A stretch of DNA of 58,657 bases, taken from Planctomycetota bacterium. GTDB lineage: Bacteria > Planctomycetota > Planctomycetia > Pirellulales > Pirellulaceae. Below are positions 38,167 to 46,535 of the stretch, in pieces (positions within the stretch are counted from its first letter, which is position 1; the number at the start of each line of letters is the position of its first letter). The stretch is taken from the NCBI GenBank assembly GCA_026692865.1, contig JAPLNI010000024.1, positions 1 through 58,657 on the forward strand. Reading direction: 5' to 3'. Position numbers and translations under genes: made by a program. The notes beneath the pieces were generated by a model. That model searched no databases. It was not told where the DNA came from and saw only the letters and a list, made by a program, of their open reading frames with translations.

Positions 38167-38304
38167 CTTTGGACTGCGGTGACTTGTCACCGCTTTAAGA
38201 CTTATCAGACGATTCTCCACCAAAATCCAACACTGCAAACCGAACGTCTACCTTTCCACATAAACCATTTCCCAAAAGCTGGGCCGAGCCCCAGCACTCC
38301 AAAG
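38167..38304. repeat. TTTGGA doublet element, tandem copy 1
   Basis: This 138-base unit begins CTTTGGACTGCGGTGAC. A perfect 8-bp hairpin (GCGGTGAC/GTCACCGC) follows at its left end, and CTGGG/CCCAG pairing at its right end precedes GCACTCCAAAG. The ends are inverted repeats of each other, so the unit looks like two REP-type hairpins facing each other across a ~70-base spacer. Confidence 0.85.
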
Positions 38305-38305
38305 A

Positions 38306-38443
38306 CTTTGGACTGCGGTGACTTGTCACCGCTTTAAGACTTATCAGACGATTCTCCACCAAAATCCAACACTGCAAACCGAACGTCAACCTTTCCACAT
38401 AATCCTTATCCCAAAAGCTGGGCCGAGCCCCAGCACTCCAAAG
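38306..38443. repeat. TTTGGA doublet element, tandem copy 2
   Basis: It is a second head-to-tail copy directly after the first, period 139 bases. It differs at several scattered sites (for example TCTAC versus TCAAC, and CCATTT versus CTTATC near the right end), so it is a real duplication that has aged rather than an assembly duplicate. Confidence 0.85.
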
Positions 38444-38500
38444 TCTTCCGTTTTACTAACTACTCTTCCTAATTCTCCTCCTCATTCAAACTAGATTTCT

Positions 38501-39616
38501 ATGGCCACAGTGCTCATCGATAAACTGCTGCAAGCGGCAGTCAAGCAAGGCGCAAGCGACATTCATATTGTCGTCGGACAGCCACCTGTGTTTCGATTGC
38601 ACGGTCGGATGCGAAAGCTGGAAACCAAAATTCTGGAAGCTGACGATACCGTCCAGCTGATGAAGAGCATTGCTCCAGATCGCTGCCAACGTGAACTGCA
38701 AGAGAACGGAAGTAGCGACTTTGGGTTTGCCTTTGGAACGCTCGCACGGTTCCGAGTTTCGATTTTCAAACAACGCGGCAACATATCGATGGTGCTGCGA
38801 CAGATCCCTAACGACAAACTAACTCCCGAGCAACTTGGGTTGTCGCCCGCTGTGATCGAGATGGTTCAGCGTCCTCGCGGATTAGTTCTCGTCACAGGCC
38901 CAACAGGATCCGGTAAGAGTACGACCCTAGCAAGTTTGATCAACTACTTGAATGAACAACACGATCACCACATCATCACGATTGAGGATCCGATCGAGTT
39001 CTATCACGAACATAAAAAGTCGACGATCAATCAACGCGAAGTCGGTGTCGATGTTCCTAGTTTTGCGGAAGCGATTCGACGTGCTCTTCGACAAGATCCG
39101 GATTGTATTCTTGTCGGTGAGATGCGGGACTTGGAAACTATTCAGGCAGCGATCAGTGCGGCTGAAACCGGTCACATTGTTTTCGGAACGCTACACACCA
39201 ATAGTGCACAAGGAACGATCAACCGAATCATCGATGCGTTCCCAGGAAACCTGCAAGATCAAGTTCGAACACAGCTCAGCAGCTCGCTGATCGGCGTGGT
39301 CGCTCAAACGTTACTACCGAAGATTGGTGGCGGTCGAGTCGCAGCTTACGAGATCCTCGTAGTCACACCCGGTATTGCGAACCTTATTCGAGAAAACAAA
39401 ACGTTCCGGATTACGTCCGCGATTCAAACCGGTGCGAAGTTCGGAATGAATTTGATGGACGACGCACTTTATACACACTGGAAAGAAGGCCGCATTACCG
39501 TCGAAGACGCACTTGGTAAGGCTCACCGACCAGATGAATTAGCAAAGCGAATCGTCAACGCTCGTCGAGGCATGGAAGACGAAACCGGCGGAGAAGAATT
39601 CGACCACAACGCATAA
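38501..39616 (+). CDS. pilT: PilT-type retraction ATPase
   Basis: PilT depolymerises type IV pili and so powers twitching and DNA uptake. The 371-residue protein begins LIDKLLQAAVKQGASDIHIV, as in PilT. It has Walker A GPTGSGKST (133-141), Asp box IEDPIEFYHEHKKSTINQRE, the RRALRQDPDCILVGEMRD segment with Walker B, and His box FGTLHTNSA. Unlike the two assembly ATPases it has no tetra-cysteine site, which is also the PilT rule. The AIRAGK-like C-terminal motif is not evident; the tail ends in Glu/Asp-rich sequence. A repeat-filled spacer precedes the gene. Its presence favours a retractable pilus rather than a pure secretion system. Confidence 0.94.
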   Translation: MATVLIDKLLQAAVKQGASDIHIVVGQPPVFRLHGRMRKLETKILEADDTVQLMKSIAPDRCQRELQENGSSDFGFAFGTLARFRVSIFKQRGNISMVLRQIPNDKLTPEQLGLSPAVIEMVQRPRGLVLVTGPTGSGKSTTLASLINYLNEQHDHHIITIEDPIEFYHEHKKSTINQREVGVDVPSFAEAIRRALRQDPDCILVGEMRDLETIQAAISAAETGHIVFGTLHTNSAQGTINRIIDAFPGNLQDQVRTQLSSSLIGVVAQTLLPKIGGGRVAAYEILVVTPGIANLIRENKTFRITSAIQTGAKFGMNLMDDALYTHWKEGRITVEDALGKAHRPDELAKRIVNARRGMEDETGGEEFDHNA

Positions 39617-39618
39617 CC

Positions 39619-39650
39619 CTGAGCCGATGGCGCTAGCCACGGGTAACACA
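39619..39650. repeat. CTGAGCCG element, copy 2 (left half only)
   Basis: CTGAGCCGATGGCGCTAGCC and ACGGGTAACACA match the left end of the complete elements, and then the sequence changes to TGCCTACTGCCTACT. The right half is absent, so this is a truncated copy between pilT and the second assembly ATPase. Confidence 0.88.
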
Positions 39651-39685
39651 CTGCCTACTGCCTACTTAAAACTGAAGTCTCAACT

Positions 39686-41404
39686 ATGGTCGCACGACGC
39701 ATCGGACAAATTCTGGTCGATATGGGTTTCATAACCGACGACCAGCTGCAATTGTTGCTTGAAGAGCAACAGCAGCAGCCCGGCGCGCTCCTTGGGAAAC
39801 TCGCCGAGGAAATGGCTTTGATTACCGACGAGCAGCTCGCACAAGCACTCGCCGAGCAACAGGGGATGAAGGTCATTCAACTGAGCGAAGCAAAGCTCAC
39901 TCCGGAACTGCTCGAGCGGATGTCCGAGTCGATGGCGCAGCTCTATCGCGTTGTTCCAGTCAAATTCGAGAACAATCGTTTGACGGTCGCAACCTGCGAT
40001 CCTCAGAACCTATCGATCCAAGACGAACTGCGGACGTTTCTTGGCTATGAAATCGATATGGGCGTTTCAACCGAACGCGATATCAAAGCAACGATCGAAC
40101 GGTTTTACTCGTCCGAATCGGAGAGTGTTGAAAAGCTAGTCGCCTCGTTGGCCAACGATGAAGAACTGGAAGAAGCGGCTCGAGCTCTTTCTGCCGATGG
40201 TCCATTCGACTTGGATGGTGCAGAAGCCCTGGCCGATAGCGTGCCCGTTCGTAAGCTGCTCAATCTGGTGTTGTTGCTCGCGATCAAGGACCATGCGAGC
40301 GACATCCACATGGAACCTTTTGAAGACGAGTTTCGCATACGTATCAAGGCCGAAGGTGTGCTCTACGAAATGGTGCCTCCGCCACGTCACTTGGCCTTTG
40401 CGATTACAACTCGCATCAAGGTCATGGCGAATCTGGATATTGCCGAGCGTCGTTTGCCGCAAGACGGTCGTATCGAGCTCATGGTCGGTGGTCACCCGGT
40501 GGACTTGCGAGTTAGCGTGCTACCAACCATGTTCGGTGAAAGCGTCGTCATGCGAGTCCTCGATCGCTCGGTTGTGTCGCTCTCGCTGGACAAAGTCGGG
40601 ATGGACGATCACACGATGACTGAATTTCGCAAGACGATGGAACGTCCCAACGGGATCGTTCTTGTGACAGGCCCGACAGGTTCAGGAAAGACAACAACCC
40701 TCTACTCGGCCCTTTCGGAAATGAACGAAATAACCGAGAAGATCATCACAACAGAAGATCCTGTTGAATACGATATCGACGGGATCGTTCAAATCCCAAT
40801 CGATCACTCGGTCGGGATTACTTTTGCATCTTGCTTGCGAGCCATCCTGCGACAAGACCCAGACATCATTCTCATCGGTGAGATCCGCGATTTGGAGACC
40901 GCTGAGATTGCGATCCAAGCTTCACTAACCGGGCACTTGGTCTTCAGCACACTTCACACCAACGATGCGCCCAGCACCATCACCCGACTCAAGGACATGG
41001 GCATTCCAACTTATCTCGTCACAGCAACCGTCGAAGCGATTTTGGCTCAGCGACTGGTGCGACGAATCTGCACTAAGTGCCGCGAAGAAGTCGAGGTATC
41101 AAAGGACTTGATTCTTGAATTGGGAGTCGATCCAGCCAAGCACGAAGGTAAAAAATTCTATCGCGGCAAAGGCTGCGACAAATGCAATAACACAGGCTAC
41201 AAAGGCCGACTCGGATTGTTCGAGCTGATGGTCATGAACGATGACATGCGCGAAATGATCATGCAGAACGCACCGACCGACGACCTACGAGCCAAAGCGG
41301 TCTCCTACGGGATGATCCCACTGCGAGATTACGGATTGAACTTCGCCTACCAAGGCGTCACCACCCTAGACGAAATAGTAAGAGAAACCGTCCACGACGG
41401 ATAA
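39686..41404 (+). CDS. gspE: GspE/PilB-type assembly ATPase (second)
   Basis: This 572-residue paralogue of the 36076 ATPase has an N-terminal MshEN-like domain (from ARRIGQILVDMGFITDDQLQ), then Walker A GPTGSGKTT (329-337), TEDPVEYDIDGIVQI, Walker B LIGEIRDLETA, His box FSTLHTNDA and a tetra-cysteine zinc site (Cys462, Cys465, Cys497, Cys500). The PilC/GspF-type platform gene follows after 169 bases, so this ATPase is the more likely partner of that platform. The two ATPases differ in the N-domain and in the zinc loop, so they are ancient paralogues and not a recent copy. Confidence 0.95.
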   Translation: MVARRIGQILVDMGFITDDQLQLLLEEQQQQPGALLGKLAEEMALITDEQLAQALAEQQGMKVIQLSEAKLTPELLERMSESMAQLYRVVPVKFENNRLTVATCDPQNLSIQDELRTFLGYEIDMGVSTERDIKATIERFYSSESESVEKLVASLANDEELEEAARALSADGPFDLDGAEALADSVPVRKLLNLVLLLAIKDHASDIHMEPFEDEFRIRIKAEGVLYEMVPPPRHLAFAITTRIKVMANLDIAERRLPQDGRIELMVGGHPVDLRVSVLPTMFGESVVMRVLDRSVVSLSLDKVGMDDHTMTEFRKTMERPNGIVLVTGPTGSGKTTTLYSALSEMNEITEKIITTEDPVEYDIDGIVQIPIDHSVGITFASCLRAILRQDPDIILIGEIRDLETAEIAIQASLTGHLVFSTLHTNDAPSTITRLKDMGIPTYLVTATVEAILAQRLVRRICTKCREEVEVSKDLILELGVDPAKHEGKKFYRGKGCDKCNNTGYKGRLGLFELMVMNDDMREMIMQNAPTDDLRAKAVSYGMIPLRDYGLNFAYQGVTTLDEIVRETVHDG

Positions 41405-41436
41405 GAAAAGTTGACAGTGGGCAGTTTTCAAGCTTG

Positions 41437-41504
41437 TTCCAGGCTATGCCTGGAATGAAACAACCCGAGGCTCCTGCCTCGCGAACACGAACCAACACCT
41501 AAAC
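41437..41504. repeat. CCAGGC/GCCTGG hairpin pair, copy 1
   Basis: TTCCAGGC (41437-41444) pairs with GCCTGGAA (41448-41455) around the loop TAT. A second hairpin CGAGGC/GCCTCG (41466-41481) and the tail CCAACACCTAAAC follow. A closely matching unit lies at 43187-43253, and the first hairpin alone lies at 44870-44888. Confidence 0.85.
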
Positions 41505-41546
41505 TGCCCACTGCCCACTGCCCACTGCCCACTGCCCACTGCCCAC
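41505..41546. repeat. Tandem repeat of TGCCCAC, six units
   Basis: Six perfect head-to-tail copies of the heptamer TGCCCAC run into the start region of the PilC/GspF gene. Similar degenerate words (TGCCTAC, TGCCAAC, TGGGCAG) occur at 39653-39665, 41411-41425, 43261-43285 and 57190-57205, near repeat elements. Confidence 0.9.
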
Positions 41547-41573
41547 TAGCAACTTCCCCCGGGAACCCCGATC

Positions 41574-43046
41574 ATGCCAATGTACCAATTCGAAGCGATG
41601 GATCGCACTGGTCAAGAGATCAAGGATGTGATCGAAGCGCCAAGCGAAGAAGAAGCACAAACTACCATCCGGCAGATGGGCTACTTCGTCACGAAAATTT
41701 CGGTCAAGAAGCAGGCTGCCGGGAAGCGTAAACCAGGACAAAAGAAGAAGCGATCGTTCGCTATCGGTGGTGGTAAGAGCAAGCACATTGCGACCTTCAC
41801 TCGTCAGCTATCGATCCTTCAAGACGCCGGTCTCCCGATCTTACGTAGTATCAAGATCCTCGAAAACAACTCCAAGCCAGGCAAGCTCAAGAACGCCCTG
41901 ATGGATGTTTGCGATGAAATCGAAACGGGTGCGACACTTTCGGAAAGCATGGCTAAATGCCCGAAGGTCTTCAGCCGGCTGTACGTCAACATGGTTAAGG
42001 CCGGTGAAGCCGGTGGTGCGTTGGAAACCATTCTTAAACGACTCTCGGAGTTCTTGGAGTCGTCAGAATCTTTGAAGCGTAAGGTCAAAGGGGCGATGAT
42101 CTACCCGATCGTCGTTGTCTTGGTCGCGATGTTGATCTTGGCTGGTATTATGGCCTTCATCGTACCGACGTTCAAAAAGTTGTTCGACGAAATGGAAATC
42201 AAACTTCCAGCCGTTACGCAGCTATTGGTGGCGATGTCCGACTATGTCGTTCAGTATTGGTTCTTGCTGGTTCTGATACCGGTGACCTACTGGTTGATCA
42301 TGAAGCTGGCAAAGAAATTCAACGCTGGCCGTATGGGCTTTGATATGTTTCTGATCAAGCTACCAGTCTTCGGCGGCTTGGTTGAAAAGAACATTCTCGC
42401 TAGAACGACTCGAACCCTCGGAACACTGATCACCTCCGGTGTTCCGATCTTGGAAGGTTTGAATATCACTCGTGAAACATCCAACAACGCGGTCTTTGAA
42501 AGAATCTACACCAAGGTTGTTGAAGCCATTCGCGAAGGTGAAGTCATCGCGAAACCGCTAAAGGAAAACTCGACCCTCGGCATGCATCCGATGGCCGCGT
42601 TTTTCTGGATGCTCATGGGATCGTTCCCAGGCGTGATGATCCTTTCAGTCGCTTTCACGGCTGGTAAAGCACTCGCCAAGAAGGACTCCAAGGCAGGCCA
42701 AAAAGCACTCAGCAATCAAGCCATGATCGACATGGGAATGCAAGTCGTGTTGATTGGGTCGGCGATATGCTTGGGAATGTGGTTTATGAAATGCCGAAGC
42801 CGAGTTATCGATGACTTGGTTGTCAACATGGTGGAAGTCGGTGAAGAGACCGGCGAGCTCGATACGATGCTCTACAAAGTCGCTGACAACTACGACGAAG
42901 AAGTCAAAGTCATGACCGAAGGACTCACCAAGCTGATCGAGCCACTGTTGATCGTCTTCTTAGGAGTCGCCGTCGGTTTTATCGTAATCGCACTGTTCTT
43001 ACCCATGATCGAAATGATCACCAGCCTCTCCGGAGGAAAGAAATAG
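41574..43046 (+). CDS. gspF: PilC/GspF-type inner-membrane platform protein with insertion
   Basis: The platform protein sits in the inner membrane at the base of the pilus or pseudopilus and contacts the ATPase. Two T2SF repeats are recognisable: the first around residues 70-200 (FTRQLSILQDAGLPILRSIK) and the second around 270-330 (LARTTRTLGTLITSGVPILE) with its end at about 415-490 (MVEVGEETGELDTMLYKVAD). The family is normally near 400 residues. Here, about 75 extra residues (337-412, including MHPMAAFFWMLMGSFPGVMI and MGMQVVLIGSAICLGMWFM) interrupt the second repeat just before the conserved Val-Gly-Glu-Glu-Thr-Gly. This adds up to two more hydrophobic segments. The frame is intact on both sides, so this is an insertion and not a sequencing error. 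Confidence 0.93.
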   Translation: MPMYQFEAMDRTGQEIKDVIEAPSEEEAQTTIRQMGYFVTKISVKKQAAGKRKPGQKKKRSFAIGGGKSKHIATFTRQLSILQDAGLPILRSIKILENNSKPGKLKNALMDVCDEIETGATLSESMAKCPKVFSRLYVNMVKAGEAGGALETILKRLSEFLESSESLKRKVKGAMIYPIVVVLVAMLILAGIMAFIVPTFKKLFDEMEIKLPAVTQLLVAMSDYVVQYWFLLVLIPVTYWLIMKLAKKFNAGRMGFDMFLIKLPVFGGLVEKNILARTTRTLGTLITSGVPILEGLNITRETSNNAVFERIYTKVVEAIREGEVIAKPLKENSTLGMHPMAAFFWMLMGSFPGVMILSVAFTAGKALAKKDSKAGQKALSNQAMIDMGMQVVLIGSAICLGMWFMKCRSRVIDDLVVNMVEVGEETGELDTMLYKVADNYDEEVKVMTEGLTKLIEPLLIVFLGVAVGFIVIALFLPMIEMITSLSGGKK

Positions 43047-43052
43047 AAACTC

Positions 43053-43151
43053 CTGAGCCGATGGCGTTAGCCACGGGTGACACACGGCGACTGAAATTAA
43101 ACTGTTAGAACGACTAGCGGGGGGAACCCGAGGTTAGCGCCTACGGCTCAG
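43053..43151. repeat. CTGAGCCG element, copy 3 (complete)
   Basis: This 99-base element has CTGAGCCGATGGCGTTAGCC at the left and GGTTAGCGCCTACGGCTCAG at the right, with the ACGGGTGACACACGGCGA and AGCGGGGGGAACCC interior blocks. It begins seven bases after the PilC/GspF stop and shares the right-end subtype of copy 1. Confidence 0.9.
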
Positions 43152-43186
43152 CGACGAAAACAAATTGCAAAACCGATTTACCTCGA

Positions 43187-43253
43187 TCCAGGCTCCGCCT
43201 GGAATGAAACAACCCGAGGCTCCTGCCTAGCGAACCCTAACCAACACCTAAAC
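43187..43253. repeat. CCAGGC/GCCTGG hairpin pair, copy 2
   Basis: TCCAGGC (43187-43193) pairs with GCCTGGA (43197-43203), followed by GAGGC/GCCT and the tail CCAACACCTAAAC. It is nearly identical to 41437-41504. The loop reads TCC instead of TAT, while the stem is kept. Confidence 0.85.
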
Positions 43254-43312
43254 AAAAAAATGCCAACTGCTAGCTGCCCACTGCCAACTTCCCCCTTACC
43301 CCTAGTCTTATC

Positions 43313-44518
43313 ATGACCATTCAAAAACATAACCGCACTGGGTTCACTCTTGTCGAACTCTTGGTAGTCATCGCCATCATTGGGCTTCTGACTGGCTTGA
43401 TCATCCCAGCCGTGATGGGAGCGGTAAAAACTGCGCGACAAACGGCTTATAAACTAGAAGTCGATACACTCGCGGAAGCGGTAGAAAAGTATCGAAGCAA
43501 GTACGGTGATTATCCACCCGACGGAAGCAGTTGGACCGTCATGGAACGCCACCTACGAAAAGCGTTTCCACAGATTTTGCAATCAGAAATCGATCTATTG
43601 AGCCCGGTTGTGGCCGGTGCCCCGACCGGCTTGCAAGTTCATAATCATTTCCTCAGTGCTGGTTCTGTCGTCATGGATCCGGCAGAAGCGTTGGTGTTCT
43701 TTCTAGGCGGCTTTAGCGCTGATCCGCAACGACCGTTTACGGGAGTTGGCGGCCCGTTCCTTCAGACGTCTGCGCCCAATGTCCTCCAATACAACACACA
43801 AAGAACAACTCCATTCTTCGAGTTCAATACGGGCCGTCTCAGCTTGACACAAGCTCCAAACCCAGCGGCGCCTAGTGAAACAATTTTCGTGAGCAATGAT
43901 GATACTACTTATTTCAATATTGCGAACGACATTTTGCCTGTGTATGTCGGCGCGGGTTCAAAAGTTGCGGAGGCAGCTCCCTTTGTTTATTTTGATTCTA
44001 GGACCTATGCGTTCGGAACACCAGCTTCTCCGACGTTGAATTTCTATCAATGCGCACGAGCGGACCTCACAGCAAGCGGGTCACCTTCAATCGTGCCCGA
44101 AGCATCGAGCAATGGTGTTCGATTCGGTGCAATACGTCCACTTGTTTCCGCGACACCTCGAACACCACAAATCGCTTTGGCAAATCGTACGACACTTGAT
44201 TGGCTCCGTTCAAATCTGTTCGTGAATGACAAAACCTTCCAAGTCATCGGCCCTGGTTCAGATGGGATCTATGGCGGACGACTTGGCCAAGAAGTTAACA
44301 TCGCAAGCCTTAGAGATTTTTGCGAAGCGCTCATTGTTTATCCCAGTGGCGAGTCGTTTGTTCCGGCGAGCGTAACTGGAGCAGCATCCGGCGTAACGTA
44401 CGATCGCTGGCGTGTCGCCGGTCCGGATGAACTGAAACGAAGATCTGCCGGAAACGATGACAACGCCGCTAATTTCAGCGAGCGGACCTTCGCACAAAGC
44501 ACCATAGCTGGCACATAA
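43313..44518 (+). CDS. Prepilin-type protein 1 (GspG-like N-terminus)
   Basis: This 401-residue protein has a class III signal: a basic leader of ten residues ending in Gly10, then FTLVELLVVIAIIGLLTGLI, with the conserved Glu at position +5 of the mature chain. A prepilin peptidase would cleave after Gly10. The mature part begins like a major pseudopilin (KLEVDTLAEAVEKYRSKYGDYPPDG), the typical GspG pattern. It is much longer than GspG (about 140 residues), with a ~250-residue extension rich in beta-type sequence. No prepilin peptidase gene is in the window. It is the first of four prepilin-like genes. Confidence 0.9.
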   Translation: MTIQKHNRTGFTLVELLVVIAIIGLLTGLIIPAVMGAVKTARQTAYKLEVDTLAEAVEKYRSKYGDYPPDGSSWTVMERHLRKAFPQILQSEIDLLSPVVAGAPTGLQVHNHFLSAGSVVMDPAEALVFFLGGFSADPQRPFTGVGGPFLQTSAPNVLQYNTQRTTPFFEFNTGRLSLTQAPNPAAPSETIFVSNDDTTYFNIANDILPVYVGAGSKVAEAAPFVYFDSRTYAFGTPASPTLNFYQCARADLTASGSPSIVPEASSNGVRFGAIRPLVSATPRTPQIALANRTTLDWLRSNLFVNDKTFQVIGPGSDGIYGGRLGQEVNIASLRDFCEALIVYPSGESFVPASVTGAASGVTYDRWRVAGPDELKRRSAGNDDNAANFSERTFAQSTIAGT

Positions 44519-44547
44519 AAAATCAAAGAAGCCCCGCAACAAAACCA

Positions 44548-44585
44548 TGAGCCGATGGCGCTAGCCACGGGTGACGTTAGGCGAT
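44548..44585. repeat. CTGAGCCG element, copy 4 (left half only)
   Basis: TGAGCCGATGGCGCTAGCC and ACGGGTGACG match the left end, then the sequence diverges. It is truncated like copy 2 and is the first of four different repeat elements filling the 667-base gap between prepilin genes 1 and 2 (44519-45185), which has no credible gene. Confidence 0.85.
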
Positions 44586-44660
44586 AACCAATCCTCACGT
44601 ATGCATCGTAATCCTTTAAGTCGATTGCCTTTTAAACACAACAACTTATTGATCGCATTT

Positions 44661-44852
44661 TTGGCCAAAGGCCATATTTATCATAGCCAGGGGCACCTCC
44701 CCTGGTAAGCAAACCGAAACAACTCCTTTTGGCCAACGGCCATATTCAAACCAAAACATCACCGTTGAACATGGCCTTTGGCCAAACAGGATGATCGATA
44801 CACCCAACCAGGGGCGTTGCCCCTGGCTATGTTGCAAAAGGCCGTTGGCCAT
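44661..44852. repeat. GGCCAA/TTGGCC doublet with CCAGGGG hairpins
   Basis: Two halves in opposite orientation carry the same order of parts: GGCCAAAGGCCAT, then ATAGCCAGGGGC and CCCCTGG hairpin, then a second GGCCAACGGCCAT. The left half is 44661-44752 and the right half, inverted, is 44770-44852. Hairpins CCAGGGG/CCCCTGG are at 44697-44705 and 44808-44825. The pattern is an inverted REP-type doublet. Confidence 0.8.
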
Positions 44853-44869
44853 AAAACCAAATTCCCTCG

Positions 44870-44888
44870 TTCCAGGCTCCGCCTGGAA
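44870..44888. repeat. CCAGGC/GCCTGG hairpin, copy 3 (partial)
   Basis: TTCCAGGC and GCCTGGAA flank the loop TCC, followed by ATGAACC. The second hairpin of the full unit is missing. Confidence 0.75.
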
Positions 44889-45008
44889 TGAACCAAACCT
44901 AGTCAGAGCCTCCAGTAAAAAACGATTCCAAGCAAACCCCGTAACGAAAAAATAACCCACTAGCAACTATTAAAAAGTGCCCACAGCATCCCTCAAAACT
45001 TCCTGGCT

Positions 45009-45140
45009 CCCCTCTCCCCTGTACTCAGGGGAGAGGGGTTGGGGGTGAGGGGTTAACGCAAGCACGAGGCCTCAACAGTAAACAACCATGTAACCCCCTC
45101 ATCCCCAGCCCTTCTCCCCCGGAGTACCGGGGGAGAAGGG
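45009..45140. repeat. Nested GC-rich hairpin element upstream of prepilin 2
   Basis: A perfect 13-bp stem (CCCCTCTCCCCTG, 45009-45021, with 45026-45038) and a perfect 14-bp stem (CCCTTCTCCCCCGG, 45109-45122, with 45127-45140) each close a four-base loop. GGTTGGGGGTGAGGGG (from 45037) also pairs imperfectly with CCCCCTCATCCCCAGCC (from 45094), so the whole element can fold into one branched structure. It ends 45 bases before a start codon and might affect expression. Confidence 0.85.
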
Positions 45141-45185
45141 AGCAAAAGATTACGGTTAACGTCTCACTACAGCGTTTCCACTTTC

Positions 45186-46535
45186 ATGAACACACATTTC
45201 AAACAATCCAAAGTCAATCCAGCAAGGCATGAGCGAACGCTTCGCCGCGGCTTCACGCTTGTCGAGCTGCTCGTGGTCATCTCGATCATCGGCATCCTCT
45301 CGGCAATTGTTGTTGGTGCCATCCGAGGAGCCAACCAAGACACCCTCGTCTCCAAAACACGAGGCACCATCGCCAAAATCGACTCGATACTCAACGACCG
45401 ATACGACGAGTATTTGTCGGAACCGATGACGTACACACGTAACGGTACCAACATCGTTGATCGCTTCCCAGCGACGAATGCGAGAGTATCGCCACTAGGG
45501 GATGCGAATTGGCCAACAGGCTTTCCGCCGATTTCTCTTTTACGTGAACGCGTTCGACTGGCTTCGACCCGTGATCTCATGCGAATGGAGATGCCAGACT
45601 GTCCCGCAGATTTAGCGGATCTAACGAGCGGTTCACTTCAGCCTCGCGCTGGTGCGATCATCGCGACCGGATTGAACTCCACCGTAAATGGCCCGCTCTT
45701 CATGCAGCTTCAAACCACCGCTCGATTCGAGCGGATTCGTCAACGTGTAAGCCTCGGTCGTGATAGTGCGGGCGCTGTGAACCTAACAGTGTGGGCTCGT
45801 CAAAATGCAAACGCCGAACTCCTATACTTGATCGTGGAAGATTCAACACTCAATGGCACTTCTGCCATTGAAGCCTTCGGAAATTCCGAGATTGCCGATA
45901 CTGACAATGACGGACTGTTTGAGTTCATCGATGCATGGGGCGTTCCGATTCGATGGCTTCGATGCCCTGCTGGAATCAACTCGACGGCTCGCTTCGATCC
46001 AGATCCACTACATCCATCAGGATCTCAGCCTTCCGATCCCTTTGATCCAACCAAAGCAGATGTGGGTTTTGATCCAGCTAACGCAGGTGTGGCTTTCGCT
46101 GAGCCTAACGTCGGACAGCGACCGTTGGTTGTCTCCGCCGGTGTAGATGGTCGTTTTGGAATCCGTTTTTTTGGTGTTGATAGATCTCTTACACCACCGA
46201 TTTCCGTACCACATTTTTCTACATCGGCAGTCGTCCTGTCAGGAAGCCCGGTTCTTCCATTGCCCCCGCTGTATGCGTCTGTCCTACCATCGCCACCGGG
46301 TTTTGTATGGCCAGACCCTTTCTATCCACGCAATTTTCTTTTGGGCTCTGTCGACATGCGACTTGGCGCGGTTCTGGACCAGACAGGTACAATCGACACT
46401 GTCCGCGACCCAATTGGTGTTGACTACAGTGTCAATCCGATTTCTTTGATTCCATACCCCGAGACCGACACAAACTATTTCCAGCACTCGCGTGACAACG
46501 TAAGCAACCTCGACGAATCAGGAGCATCGCTATGA
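45186..46535 (+). CDS. Prepilin-type protein 2
   Basis: This 449-residue protein has a 22-residue basic leader ending RRG and the mature N-terminus FTLVELLVVISIIGILSAIV, with Glu at +5. The rest is a long extracytoplasmic domain with an Asp/Asn-rich turn (IADTDNDGLFEF, about residues 236-247), which reads like a calcium-binding loop. The stop overlaps the next gene's ATG by four bases (ATGA), which indicates translational coupling with prepilin 3. The upstream gap holds large palindromes. Confidence 0.88.
   Translation: MNTHFKQSKVNPARHERTLRRGFTLVELLVVISIIGILSAIVVGAIRGANQDTLVSKTRGTIAKIDSILNDRYDEYLSEPMTYTRNGTNIVDRFPATNARVSPLGDANWPTGFPPISLLRERVRLASTRDLMRMEMPDCPADLADLTSGSLQPRAGAIIATGLNSTVNGPLFMQLQTTARFERIRQRVSLGRDSAGAVNLTVWARQNANAELLYLIVEDSTLNGTSAIEAFGNSEIADTDNDGLFEFIDAWGVPIRWLRCPAGINSTARFDPDPLHPSGSQPSDPFDPTKADVGFDPANAGVAFAEPNVGQRPLVVSAGVDGRFGIRFFGVDRSLTPPISVPHFSTSAVVLSGSPVLPLPPLYASVLPSPPGFVWPDPFYPRNFLLGSVDMRLGAVLDQTGTIDTVRDPIGVDYSVNPISLIPYPETDTNYFQHSRDNVSNLDESGASL

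Noticed and set aside
38167-38443. The exact-looking duplication as an assembly duplicate
   Set aside because: The two copies differ at several positions, so they are genuine diverged copies.
41505-41546. Tandem TGCCCAC heptamers, considered as a CRISPR-like array
   Set aside because: Unit length is seven bases with no spacers, and there are no cas genes. It is a simple tandem repeat.
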